Shown: positions 33,981 through 43,520 of the stretch, piece after piece
How positions within the stretch are numbered: position 1 is the stretch's first letter
Layout: every line of letters starts with the position of its first letter
NCBI GenBank assembly: GCA_014155875.1
Contig: JACEFZ010017692.1
Location: 610,001-674,000 of the forward strand
Length of the DNA stretch: 64,000 nucleotides
Reading direction: 5' to 3'
Source: Cepaea nemoralis
Lineage: Eukaryota; Mollusca; Gastropoda; Stylommatophora; Helicidae
Position numbers and translations under genes: made by a program
Notes under the pieces: model-generated
The model's database searches: none
The model's input: the letters and a program-made list of their open reading frames with translations, nothing else
Told to the model about the DNA's origin: nothing

Positions 33981-36176
33981 GTGTGCATACCTCCTGATCT
34001 CCCCCTATCAGCACCGGAGAAGTCGGTCCTTAGTAAAGGCCTCCGTTTCATACCTCTGCGTCCTTCTGGCGACAGATATGCACTACTGCAGGACGTCCAT
34101 CGTTTCCATCGCACTCTCAGGTTGAAATATCACTTCAGTAATCAACCTACTAAGGACAACTCCTCGGATCCCACCGATCACTTCTCCCACCTTTCTAAAC
34201 GCAGATCCACTTGGGTCCCCACTGCAGGAGCATCCAAAGCCTTAGATCTCTATATTGAGAAGACGCTCTTCGACATAGAACAATTGAAATTCAAGCCACT
34301 AAGGCACTCGAACCTTACAGCGGAGGAACAACAGGCGCTCACACATTTGAAACGCCGTGATGATATTGTTATCAAGCCTGCCGACAAGGGAGGAGCGTTA
34401 GTGGTTTGGAGGAAGGACTTGTATATACAGGAAGGCAACAAACAACTTGGGGATGCCACTTTTTACAGACCACGGACAGAAGACGGGACGGTCATTAACA
34501 ACACCGAAGTCAAGAGTGTGACGAATGCCATCATCAGACAAGGCCTCTTGCCTAGCTCTGCCACCTCGCTGATCATCCACGATAGTTGTTTGGGCAAACC
34601 CACCTTGTACATGCTGCCTAAGACACACAAGCTAGGGAACCCAGGCAGACCCATCGTCTCGGCCTGCTCTTGTCCTACTGAACGGATTTCAGAGTTCCTT
34701 GACAGCATATTTCAGCTGTTGGTTACTAGTCTCCCCTCATATATCAAAGACACCAACCATACTACCTCCATCTTCGATTCCATCAGCTTCACCACCCCTT
34801 TTCAGCACCACATCTTTACTTTAGATGTGACTTTACTCTATACATCTATTCCTCACTCTGACGGCCTTAAAGCCTTGGAATTTTTCTTAGACAAAAGACA
34901 CGGCCCCACCATAGCCACCGGACCATTGCTGCGTCTGGCAGAGTTAGTCCTTAACCTCAATTCATTTGAGTTCAATGGGGACTATTTTGACCAGATCAGC
35001 GGGGTGGCCATGGGCACTAAGATGGGTCCGAGTTATGCCTGTCTGTTCATGGGCTATCTTGAACACCAGGTATGGAGTCAATACACTGGTAGGCTCCCGG
35101 AGCTCTATAGGAGGTATATCGATGACTGTTTTGGTGTTTCAGACATGCCATTGTCTGATCTCCAGGACTTCATTGCCTTTTTCTCTAACTTTCATCCTAG
35201 CATCAGACTCACCTCCACTATTTCCTCGTCGGCTGTTAATTTCTTAGACATAACAGTTTCCTTAGGTTCTGCTGGCCTATGCACGACGGTTTACTATAAA
35301 CCGACTGACTCACATGCATTCCTTCTCTATACCTCCTCCCATCCTCCCTCTTGCAAGGATTCCATTCCTTTCTCACAACTGTCACGTCTCCGACGGCTTT
35401 GTCATGATAATAACGACTTCCGTCAAAAAGCCCACGAAATGTTTGATTTCTTCCGCCTTCGAGGCTACCATGAGAATGTTCTGTCTACAGTTCTTCACCG
35501 CTGCCAGTCTATTAGTCGTGCCGAGGCTCTCTCTTCCAGGCCGAAACCACGTAATAATAGACCTATTCTCTCACTTACCTACCATCCTCATAATATTGCT
35601 GCCAAGAATATTCTCATGAGGCATCTACCCATCCTCCAGGCAGACCCGGTCACTCGCGATGTCTTCTCAGAGGCCCTACTTGTGGCATACAGGCGGGATC
35701 GTAACCTGAGGGATGTGCTGGTCCATAGCACTCTATCACAATCCCACCAGTCTCTTCCTGGCACGACTGCATGTCTTCGATCTCGTTGTAAGACTTGTCC
35801 ATATGTCCTTCAAACCACAAGTCTGACTTTCCCTAAGACTACTTTCCACATCCGGGAGGGTTTCTCATGTACGAGTCGCAACGTTATCTATGCGATCATC
35901 TGCACACGTTGCGACATGAGGTATCTTGGGAAGACGGGCCTTCGTCTGGCGGACAGATTTAGACAACATTTATCCGATATCGACAGTGGTGCCAAGAAAC
36001 CGGTACCCCTACACTTCAACAGTTCCGACCACTGTGGGGTTGCGGACATACGTGTTACGGCGATAAAATCGTGCACATCTCACGAATGCGATCGCAAGAC
36101 ATTGGAAATCCGTCTTATCTTCCAGTTGGGTTCACTTTCCCCTCACGGCCTCAATGTCCAACACAGTTTTATTTAA
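33981..36176 (+). CDS. Penelope-like reverse transcriptase with GIY-YIG endonuclease
   Basis: The frame is open from about 33894, without a convincing ATG, to the stop at 36174-36176. It is about 730-760 residues long. The N-terminal PLE block reads LSAPEKSVLSKGLRFIP, then RRDDIVIKPADKGGALVVW, a hallmark of the family. RT motifs are TLDVTLLYTSIP, GVAMGTKMGPSYACLF, RRYIDDCFG (catalytic YIDD) and VNFLDITVS. A Cys-rich linker (RCKTCPY) leads to the GIY-YIG domain (VIYAIICTRC, YLGKTG, RFRQHL, with a late conserved E in TLEIRLI). The protein copies its RNA at a nick made by the GIY-YIG domain. The C-terminal three-quarters look intact. Only the N-terminal frameshift argues against activity. Confidence 0.88.
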   Translation: MCIPPDLPLSAPEKSVLSKGLRFIPLRPSGDRYALLQDVHRFHRTLRLKYHFSNQPTKDNSSDPTDHFSHLSKRRSTWVPTAGASKALDLYIEKTLFDIEQLKFKPLRHSNLTAEEQQALTHLKRRDDIVIKPADKGGALVVWRKDLYIQEGNKQLGDATFYRPRTEDGTVINNTEVKSVTNAIIRQGLLPSSATSLIIHDSCLGKPTLYMLPKTHKLGNPGRPIVSACSCPTERISEFLDSIFQLLVTSLPSYIKDTNHTTSIFDSISFTTPFQHHIFTLDVTLLYTSIPHSDGLKALEFFLDKRHGPTIATGPLLRLAELVLNLNSFEFNGDYFDQISGVAMGTKMGPSYACLFMGYLEHQVWSQYTGRLPELYRRYIDDCFGVSDMPLSDLQDFIAFFSNFHPSIRLTSTISSSAVNFLDITVSLGSAGLCTTVYYKPTDSHAFLLYTSSHPPSCKDSIPFSQLSRLRRLCHDNNDFRQKAHEMFDFFRLRGYHENVLSTVLHRCQSISRAEALSSRPKPRNNRPILSLTYHPHNIAAKNILMRHLPILQADPVTRDVFSEALLVAYRRDRNLRDVLVHSTLSQSHQSLPGTTACLRSRCKTCPYVLQTTSLTFPKTTFHIREGFSCTSRNVIYAIICTRCDMRYLGKTGLRLADRFRQHLSDIDSGAKKPVPLHFNSSDHCGVADIRVTAIKSCTSHECDRKTLEIRLIFQLGSLSPHGLNVQHSFI

Positions 36177-36235
36177 GTCCCCTACGCCCCTTATCCCCCC
36201 CCATCTCCGCAATCGTATAGTCCACTTCCAAGCCA

Positions 36236-36465
36236 GTTGCATGTCCTTCGCAGGACGTGGTAGTCAACACCAGCATTACCTCTGCCTTCTGTGATTTCCT
36301 GGGTGGTTTGGGTGGGATCGCTTCTCATTGCGTTCTGAACAACCGTCACTTGTGCTACTTTTTGATAGCAAACGCTTGTTGGTCTGCATCCATATTGCCC
36401 ACAGCAGCGTTTCGAACTTGGCGTGCGGAATTGCGAACTGCATCCGTTACATCGCACCAGAGTTA
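36236..36465 (-). mobile_element. SINE family A inserted in the Penelope-like 3' region
   Basis: TCGCAGGACGTGGTAGTCAACACCAGCATTACC, GTTCTGAACAACCG and TTTCGAACTTGGCG match the 3' domain and the B-box complement of the family. It lies entirely within the Penelope-like element, so it is younger, or was carried in by it. Confidence 0.6.
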
Positions 36466-36818
36466 CACATCTATATTTTTCCATTCGGTCTGCTGGGCGC
36501 ACCCCGACCCCCCCCCCCCTCCTCCCAGCGCGGGTTTCCTCACCGGTTGACTTAACCAATCACCGAGTTTCTGGCTGCACTGACCTTTAGTCAGTTGACC
36601 CCGTTAACCACTACATCCGTTTCATTCCACCCATGGATAGCCGTTTCAAGCTAGGACACAGATAAGTTGATATTTGTACATTCATGTAGTGTCGACAGTG
36701 TATTTGTTAATCTATTTTTGTTTGTTTGTTCTGTGCTGACAAAGACTTTGGCCGCAACGTCCATTGCTTTTTGAAGTCGTGCTTTGGTAAAACTCTCAAC
36801 CTACTTCTCGTTTTTCAG

Positions 36819-37476
36819 TGATTCATTCTTTTATTTGAAGGATGTCGACCAGTGGACATTCATCGAAGAATGCAGGCAGCGTATAGTAACAAATGGCCGT
36901 CGAAGACAACAGTGACAGGGTGGGCATAAAGGTTTCGGAAGGGTTAACGACAGATCTTCGATGGCCGGATCAAGCGCATATTGTTGCAACAGAAAAAAAC
37001 CATTGTCAAAAGTTATGCAGCAGCACAGATGAACCGTTGTCGAAGCATACGTTAGCTAGCGAAAGAATTTGATGTGTCAATTGGGACAATTCAAAATTTC
37101 GTTCGTAAGAAACTGCGATATCGGAAGGTGTGTTCACAGAGGGTGCCACGGATGTTGACCGACCACCAAAACGAGGAACGCATGGCATGTTGTTTGAACC
37201 GCTTACTGCGTTACAGAGAGAAGGGTGATGCATTTCTCTTCCGCATAGTGGCAGGCGATGAATCATGGTGTCACCATTTTGAGCTGAACAGTAAAAGAGA
37301 GAGCATGCAATGAAAGCATGCTGGATCACCAAAAGCCAAACAATTCAAGATACCGGTTTCCGCTAGTAAGGTTATGCTGAGCGCACTTTTTGACCATGAA
37401 GGACTATTGTTGGCCGACTTTAAAGAACCTGGTGCCAACATCAACTCAACCCATTACTTGCAAACACTAGAATGTC
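36819..37476 (+). pseudogene. mariner copy 2, transposase 3' of the insertion
   Basis: Resumes with FEGCRPVDIHRRMQAAY-like coding. The frame at 37074 gives SIGTIQNFVRKKLRYRKVC, VPRMLTDHQNEERM and LFRIVAGDESWCHHFE (first catalytic Asp intact). Stops and frameshifts break it, and similarity ends at AACACTAG (37476) without the DNARPH region or a 3' TIR. Confidence 0.8.
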
Positions 37477-38347
37477 CCGAAACAGGAACCTAATATGCGT
37501 CTGTTGTTTTCATTGTGTTTTGTATGCCTGAGTGCGGGGAGGAATAGGTTTCTTCTATCATAGCGAGCGGGGAATTATCGTCCGACAGCGCTTATGCCAT
37601 CAGCGACATTTCTCAACCGTTACACTCACGCGCCAGCTGTAAAAGAAGCTAGACGTAGACTGAGACTTCCGGTCCCCAGCATGGCTGTTAGGCATTGAAC
37701 CGCTACGGCCTCTGGAGTAATTATCTTTGTGGCTGCGGTTTGCATTTCACATTTTCCTCATGTTGGACTGGTAGTATATAGTTCCATCGCCCTGCTACTG
37801 AGTGAGTGCGTGGCGCGACTCTGTGAGCTGTGATAATTACGCGGAATGCTTCTACATACCCTCTTTTGTTTGTACAGTGACCTGCATGTTCGGAACATTG
37901 GCTACCGGTTGTTGCTGAATTGACTGATTTTCCTTTTCGGTTCACGAGTGCATTTTTCAAGAGGCTCCTGGGAGTCGGCGCTGGAGCTGCGGGGTTCGTG
38001 CTTAATGCGACGCTTTCGGCGGGTCGCCCTACGGATAGAGACAGAGTCATGTGAGAAAACCCGGGTCAATGAGGTCTTTCTGGTGACTGCCGATTCCATC
38101 GACGATGAACTGGGGTTTTCGCGGACGGCTTTTGTGTTGGCATTCTGGTCGCGGCATTATGCACAGTGTACCTGTGCGGGCTGTTGGATTGCCGAGACTC
38201 TTGTCTATTCAACTTTTCACATTGGACAGTCGGGAGCATGTTGTATGATATTCACTGGCACAGGAACGGAGCATAACGGATTCGATAAAGGAGAAAAGGG
38301 CGACCCGTTGCCGTGAAGTTGGAACCTCGACTAACTAACTTACTAAA
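37477..38347 (+). other. Unassigned GC-richer insert with a LINE-like tail
   Basis: Abuts the truncated mariner and ends ACCTCGACTAACTAACTTACTAAAC. That terminus is like the 3' tails at 62392, 24541 and 11713. The frames at 37948-38316 (+) and 37721-38050 (-) have no recognisable motif. It may be the 3' part of a LINE. Confidence 0.35.
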
Positions 38348-38559
38348 CAAACAGACGTGGACTGATCATAGCAATACAAATGTGTGTTGTTATTGTTGCT
38401 TTCGCTATACATTACGACAATTCCAAATACTTTAAAATGTAAAATAAACACAGCGGAATGTGTTTGTTTCTGTGATGCTTTGATTACGTCACAGATCTAA
38501 TCTATCATAACCCAGTGGACTTCAGCCAGCATAAATGTTGGAAGAAATTAACATTTGGC

Positions 38560-38815
38560 TCAAAATCATAGAGATTAAAGAAACGTCAATAATTACCAAA
38601 TAATTTAAAGAAAAATTAATAACTACCGAAGAGGTTAGAGAAAATTTAATAACTACCAAATGGATTTTGAAAAGTGAATAATTACCAAATAGATTAAAGA
38701 AAAGTTAATAACTACACAATAGATTAAAGAAAGTTATTAACTTCCAAACATATTAAAGAAAAGTTAATGACGACCAAGCATTTTAAAGAAAAGTTATTGA
38801 CTACCAATTATTACT
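38560..38815. repeat. ~33-bp tandem repeats
   Basis: Units of the type AAAGAAAAGTTAATAACTACCAAATAGATT recur about seven times. Confidence 0.85.
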
Positions 38816-38983
38816 TTTGTTGCAGTTATTAACACAGAGCTGTGAGTGCAAAATAGAGGATCAATATGTTGTGTTACTTACTTTCAGTTGGTTCGTGATG
38901 ATTCAAGAGGAGCGGGTGAACGAAAGGTTGAGATAACGTCGTGTAGGTCTAAGGATCCGAGATGGAATCCTTGGTAAGACAGG

Positions 38984-39124
38984 AGCTTCTTCTTCTTCTT
39001 CTTCTTCTTCTTCTTCTTCTTCTTCTTCTTCTTCTTCTTCTTCTTCTTCTTCTTCTTCTTCTTCTTCTTCTTCTTCTTCTTCTTCTTCTTCTTCTTCTTC
39101 TTCTTCTTCTTCTTCTTCTTCTTG
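38984..39124. repeat. (TTC)n microsatellite, 141 bp
   Basis: Nearly pure TTC triplets. They form the 3' tail, read (GAA)n, of the minus-strand LINE remnant at 39125-39680. Confidence 0.97.
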
Positions 39125-39680
39125 AAAATCTCTTGATGCTCGCTCTGGGGCAGACATAGGCGATTATGATTCCCCAAGTCTCCCTGCCATCTAATGTACT
39201 TTTGGTTCACTTCTTCTGTTGATATATCTCTTAAAGTCCATGCGACTTTTTCTGAATACCTTGACTAGCGACATTACCTTGTAACACACATGTAATACAT
39301 CAGTAATGTATCGTATGTCATCTTCCCTGTCCATCACATTATTAACATTCTTTTGAAAAAGCAGCACACATCCACTGCATCCAGTTTTCTTCACCATTCC
39401 TTCACTGTACATACTTTGCGTCCACTCGGAAAAATGACACCATAACTTTTTTGTACTCTAATTTTTCTGCTTGTGCTGTTTCTGGCTTTTAATGATGTTG
39501 CTCATTGCTAGAAAAGAATCATGTCTGTGTCTCTGTGTAATTATTCTGTCAGATGTTACTGTGTATTCTAGATGTTGAAAATGATTCACCTGTTTGATTC
39601 TTACATCCATACTACATAAAAGCATATCACAATTTGTTCTTTCATGGAAAGTACAATGCATTCAACTTTTAAAACGTTTA
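39125..39680 (-). pseudogene. RTE-like LINE remnant (RT thumb to C-terminus), minus strand
   Basis: Minus-strand frames include DVRIKQVNHFQHLEYTVTSD (usual ...FKYLG..VTSDG), a diverged KRMLIM.WTGKM segment and RWQGDLGN. The remnant ends at the (GAA)n tract. Confidence 0.6.
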
Positions 39681-39834
39681 ATGATAATTTCTTGCACAAG
39701 CTCTCTTCTACTACTTTGTCTAGAGTGGTTTGCAGACTACTTTTAGAACCTCCTATTATAACTACAACTTCAAGAAACAAATAAAAACCGTAAACTAATT
39801 CTGGAAATTAAAGGCTGTCAGTCAAGATTTTTAG

Positions 39835-40060
39835 GGCAAATTATGAGGAGGAAAAAAAAAAAGGAAAACTTAGCAACAACTGGAAAGATTGATGGGGTTA
39901 GTGTAGGGGGAAGGCAGAGAGATAAATTTCTAAATGACTTGGCCACATGGCGGAGTCTAGACAAGAACACAGCTGATTCAAGACTGGTGATTGTGTGAGA
40001 TTGCGAACCTGACCGCCCACGCTTATCGGCATGGCACATGCTGATAATGACTGTCATTTC
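39835..40060 (+). pseudogene. LINE C-terminal remnant
   Basis: IMRRKKKKENLATTGKI, GRQRDKFLNDLATW and a following stop. The nucleotide sequence parallels 50720-50945 (CTTGG..ACAACTGG.AAGAT, CCGCCCACGCTTA.C.GCATGGCA). Confidence 0.6.
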
Positions 40061-40083
40061 TTAGAATGTGTATATTTATATAT

Positions 40084-40085
<2 letters not shown>

Positions 40086-40141
<56 letters not shown>
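40086..40141. repeat. (TCA)n microsatellite
   Basis: About 18 TCA triplets. They are the (TGA)n tail of the adjoining minus-strand LINE remnant. Confidence 0.97.
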
Positions 40142-40142
<1 letters not shown>

Positions 40143-40428
40143 TGCCCTGCCAGCTGGCGTAGGTGTTCATGTCTCCCCAAAGATCGCGGTCCTTGGTGTT
40201 CTGGATCAACTCTGCTGATGATATTCCTCCATGACAGCGTCTCAGTTCATCTAGCATCATTTCACTTAGTCTGCCTCTGCCTCTATTCCCTTTGATTTTT
40301 CCAGCTGTCACGATCTTCTCCAATGCATCTCTTCTCATCACATGATAATAGAAAACCCGCCTGTCTCTGTCTTATTGTTATATATAGTGCTCTAGTTTCA
40401 TTAGCCTCTTTCAGGCAATCATTGTTAT
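40142..40428 (-). pseudogene. LINE C-terminal remnant interrupted by mariner copy 3
   Basis: The minus-strand frame reads MMRRDALEKIVTAGKIKGNRG, then DELRRC, DRDLWGDM and ASWQGI, directly before the (TGA)n tail. The same nucleotide sequence at 28998-29230 is uninterrupted. Here it stops at TTGTTA (about 40428) and resumes at about 41752 with CTACTCTGAGAG...GAATTCGC. Confidence 0.7.
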
Positions 40429-40429
40429 A

Positions 40430-41750
40430 AGGGTCGTTAATTTCAAACCCGTTTCAATGGCTTTATTACAAAAGCATGACAGAAACATTAACAAGTGTGG
40501 TAGAATTAAACAATTCATTTTGAATGAATTATGCACCATGGGTTGGTCAGAAGAAGCCGTAGGCATTCAGGCAAACATCCCATTGCTTAGCTAGGCGGCG
40601 AATGCCGTCCGCAAAAAAAAAAAAAAGATTGTGGCTGCTCACTCAACCAAGTGTTTACCGCGTTCATTACGTCTGCATTTGAGTGAAATCGTTGCCTCTT
40701 GAGAGCTTTTTTTTAGAGGTCTGTCAAGGTCCTACACTGTACTGAGACAGACTAGTGACAGTAGAGGGGTTAGGACTTATAGGACATAGAGACAGGACGT
40801 CTATAAAGGTATAGACTGAATAGAAACAGCACCCAAGCCAGGACGTAATAATAGATATGACTAGACTCGGGTGGGAACACTAACGTGTTATAATTAGGAC
40901 AATAGAGGGACCGTCCCAGGGGTAGGGGGCGGGCAGACGTAGACGTGACAACGTGACGTAGAACAGAACTCTAGAAGGCAGAGACGATAGTGCTGCGTGC
41001 ACCACGAGGGAGCTTGACCGCGTAGGCAAGCTGCGAGCTGAGTTAAGACAGACGGGGGACAGACGGCTTTCTGACTGGACGTGTTTCTAAGTTATTGAGT
41101 GTCTATGAACGCATGCAATGTTTAGCGAGAGTGTGTTGTGAATTCATACATTGTGTAATGTGATTAATAAGTATTCTCTATTTATGTACAGGCAAAGAAC
41201 GCCTTAGAGAATTGTTAGGCTTGCCTGAATAAATATTGTAGAGAAAACATCTGTGCATATTATTATCATTTGTGAGGTACAGATGAGGTTTGCCTGAGTG
41301 CAGGTCTGTGACAAGGTCCGAACAAATGAAAATCACATGGTGACAAATCAGGACTATAGGTTGGATGTTGCAGAATTTCTCACTTCCTCCAAGCTAATGT
41401 TTCCTGCACAATCTTTGCGACATGCGGACGAGCATTACCGTACAAGAAAATCACACCGCGAGAAAACATGCCGGGTCGTTTATTCTTGATGGCTTCTTTG
41501 CAGCTTGTCTAGTGTTTGCAAATAGTGGGTAGAGTTGATGTTGACCACAGGTTCTTTATAGTAGGCCAACAATAGTCTTTCAAAGTAAAAAAAAAACTGC
41601 GCTCAGCATAACCTTACCAGCGGAAACCTGTAGCTTGGATTTTTTGGCTTTTGGTGATCCAGCACGCTTCCATTGCATGCTCTCTCTTTTGCTGCTAGGT
41701 TCAAAGTGGTGACACCATGATTCATCGCCTGCAACTATGCGGAAGAGATA
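40430..41750 (-). mobile_element. mariner copy 3 (minus strand), containing a solo LTR
   Basis: The plus-strand left end is TA|AGGGTCGTTAATTTCAAACCCG, the 3' inverted terminus of the mariner. It covers only the C-terminal half of the transposase: GDESWCHHFEP..KRESM at 41665-41745, and the C-terminus near 40530-40700. The right junction also falls at TA next to the resumed LINE sequence, although the 5' half and 5' TIR are missing. A 592-bp LTR interrupts it. Confidence 0.75.
40722..41313. mobile_element. Solo LTR, 592 bp, with 5-bp TSD AGGTC
   Basis: AGGTC at 40717-40721 is repeated at 41314-41318, and removing the insert restores continuous mariner sequence as seen in copy 1 (CGGACCTCT). 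The insert begins TGTCAAGG and ends CTGTGACA, the canonical TG...CA termini. An AATAAA lies at 41228-41233. There is no internal domain and no tRNA primer site, as expected after LTR-LTR recombination. Confidence 0.85.
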
Positions 41751-41751
41751 G

Positions 41752-41890
41752 CTACTCTGAGAGTATAAAGAATTCGCATCAATTATCTCAGGAACCACAT
41801 GTATGTTTTTCCAAAGCATTGTCCTGCTATGGATCTGTGATATGAGCGTGCTCATGACATCATCAGCGCAGTTCGCTCTTGACTTCAATA
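41752..41890 (-). pseudogene. LINE remnant, resumed after mariner copy 3
   Basis: AGAATTCGCATCAATTATCTCAGGAACCACATGT parallels 29240-29275 of the uninterrupted copy. It degenerates further on. Confidence 0.55.
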
Positions 41891-43125
41891 TTGTGCCTCC
41901 TGTTGTTTACTATATCAAGATCTTATTTTATCTTGCCATCAACTTGACACGAGGATTTACATTTGTATCCTTGTGCTAAACCGTGAAATCAACACATCGT
42001 GTTTAATTTGCCCATGTCTATAATTAAAGTTTGTTAGCGAATGAGGGATTTGAGTGTAGTAGATAACAGCTTGATTATCTGAATTTCGCCGACGAAATTG
42101 TCCTGCTGTTACACACACGAGATTACATGCAAGATAAACTAGGCACACTTGATGGGAGTTCACATCAATAATGCCTAAAATTCACACGTGATAGACAAAG
42201 CTAATGAGAATGAAATCAAATATGTGATAACACGATCTCCCTTAGTGAAACGTCATTTCAAGGGTTGGAATCAGACATCTACAAGGGTAACAATGAAAGA
42301 TAGACATATTGAAATAGAAATACATCGAGATGAACTTCATATCAATAGGAAGTTGTAGAAGTCTAAATAAATACTTGACATGCAATTGGAACTTACATCC
42401 ATATTGTTATATGATTAGAAATGTAGAGAGCGACCAACACGTTTACAAACTATAAACATTCCATAACTGATGTCCGCGCAGAATATTAGGAGTAATTGCT
42501 AAAACAGAATCGCTATTATCTGGTTCTTAGGGAGAGAACTAGACATATTCCAACGAATCAATTGATAGGAATAGTCGCTGGCGCTGGATAGGCCACACAT
42601 TGAGACACTGATAATAGATAGTATAGGGTATATTTGTAATGGCCGTTCAGTGTTTGAACATATTGCAGGTCCACGTTTTATATTCACCCTGTGTAAAGTT
42701 CATGCAACATAATAGGTAAATACAAAACTTGGACCGGCAATATTTTCAAACACTGCACAGTCATTACAAATACACCCTGTGCATTCATTAGAATCCAGAG
42801 GGCAAACTAATTAGTGGGAGACCTAAAATGCACAGCAAAGAGAGCTAGAAACAGCGATGAATAATGTAGGGGTGATATGGAGTGAGCTACAATAGGCAGT
42901 AAAATACAGGACGGCTTGTCATTAGTTCGTTGATGGCCTACTCTCCAGCAGGGGATAAAGAGCAGAAAATAAAAGAAGATGAAGAAGTTTCCCTAAGTAA
43001 ACTAGTATAGGGCACTTGGCACTTTAAAAGACAGAGAGTGAACTATGGTTTCTTTTTCCTGTCGCTTGCAGCGCAGACAATACAGCACATGGCATAGCAT
43101 AACTCTTTCCATAACAGTACTTTAA
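41891..43125. other. No recognisable gene
   Basis: AT-rich sequence. A short inverted stretch (TGTTTGAACATATTGC near 42652 and TTTCAAACACTGC near 42745, with GTATATTTGTAATGGCC opposite) could be a decayed palindromic repeat, but I cannot assign it. Confidence 0.4.
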
Positions 43126-43127
43126 GG

Positions 43128-43275
43128 GTGGGCGCCATGTTAGCACAGGGCTAAGGTGCTTGTGTGCTGGCCCGGTGGTCATCGGTTCGAAATCACATCT
43201 TTAAACTGGAACTGGGTTCCCAGGTTAGCCCCGCCTTAACTGGTTAGCAGGAAATTATTGGAAAGTAAATACGAC
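43128..43275 (+). mobile_element. SINE family B, plus strand
   Basis: A-box-like TTAGCACAGGGCTAAGGTGC, B-box-like CGGTTCGAAATC, then CCCAGGTTAGCCCCGCCTTAACTGGTTAGCAGGAAAT, which parallels 30870-31040. Confidence 0.65.
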
Positions 43276-43520
43276 CGGCCGATTTCCTGGCCTAGAGGTT
43301 AGCGACTTTTCTCCGTAATCTCGTATACTCTCCTAGGTGACGTGACGACGGTGAGAATCAACAGTGGTTCGAATCGCGTCGGTAACTTACGGGGTATGTG
43401 AGGCGGCCGCTCAGAAAGTAATGGCAAACTACTGAGCGTAATCTTGCCAAGATATCAACAATCAACTGAAAGATGCTGATGTTGACATCGATGTCCTGTA
43501 AAAGATATGCAAACATTTTT
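43276..43520 (+). mobile_element. SINE family A, best complete copy
   Basis: The head shows an A box (TGGCCTAGAGGTTAGCG) and a B box (GGTTCGAATCG) at tRNA-like spacing plus a loop. The conserved central domain (GGCAAACTACTGAGCGTAATCTTGCC), the 3' domain (GATGCTGATGTTGACATCG) and the end CCTGTAAAAGATATGC plus an A-rich tail follow. The A and B boxes are internal Pol III promoter elements. It abuts the family B SINE upstream. Confidence 0.85.

Larger units (their letters stand above)
33593..36818 (+). mobile_element. Penelope-like element inserted in mariner copy 2
   Basis: Mariner sequence stops at about 33592 and resumes at about 36819, and GTGATTCA is present at both junctions (33585-33592 and 36819-36826). 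Between them lies a Penelope-type ORF with RT and a C-terminal GIY-YIG nuclease, then about 640 bp of 3' sequence that itself holds a SINE. The exact boundary is uncertain by a few bases because the mariner target is diverged. Confidence 0.8.

Noticed and set aside
36191..36559. 122-residue minus-strand ORF downstream of the Penelope-like gene
   Set aside because: It is read through a SINE family A copy. Its apparent Cys pattern comes from the tRNA-like head.
43128..43520. A/B-box sequences as functional tRNA genes
   Set aside because: No complete cloverleaf can be drawn, and bodies and A-rich tails show they are SINEs.
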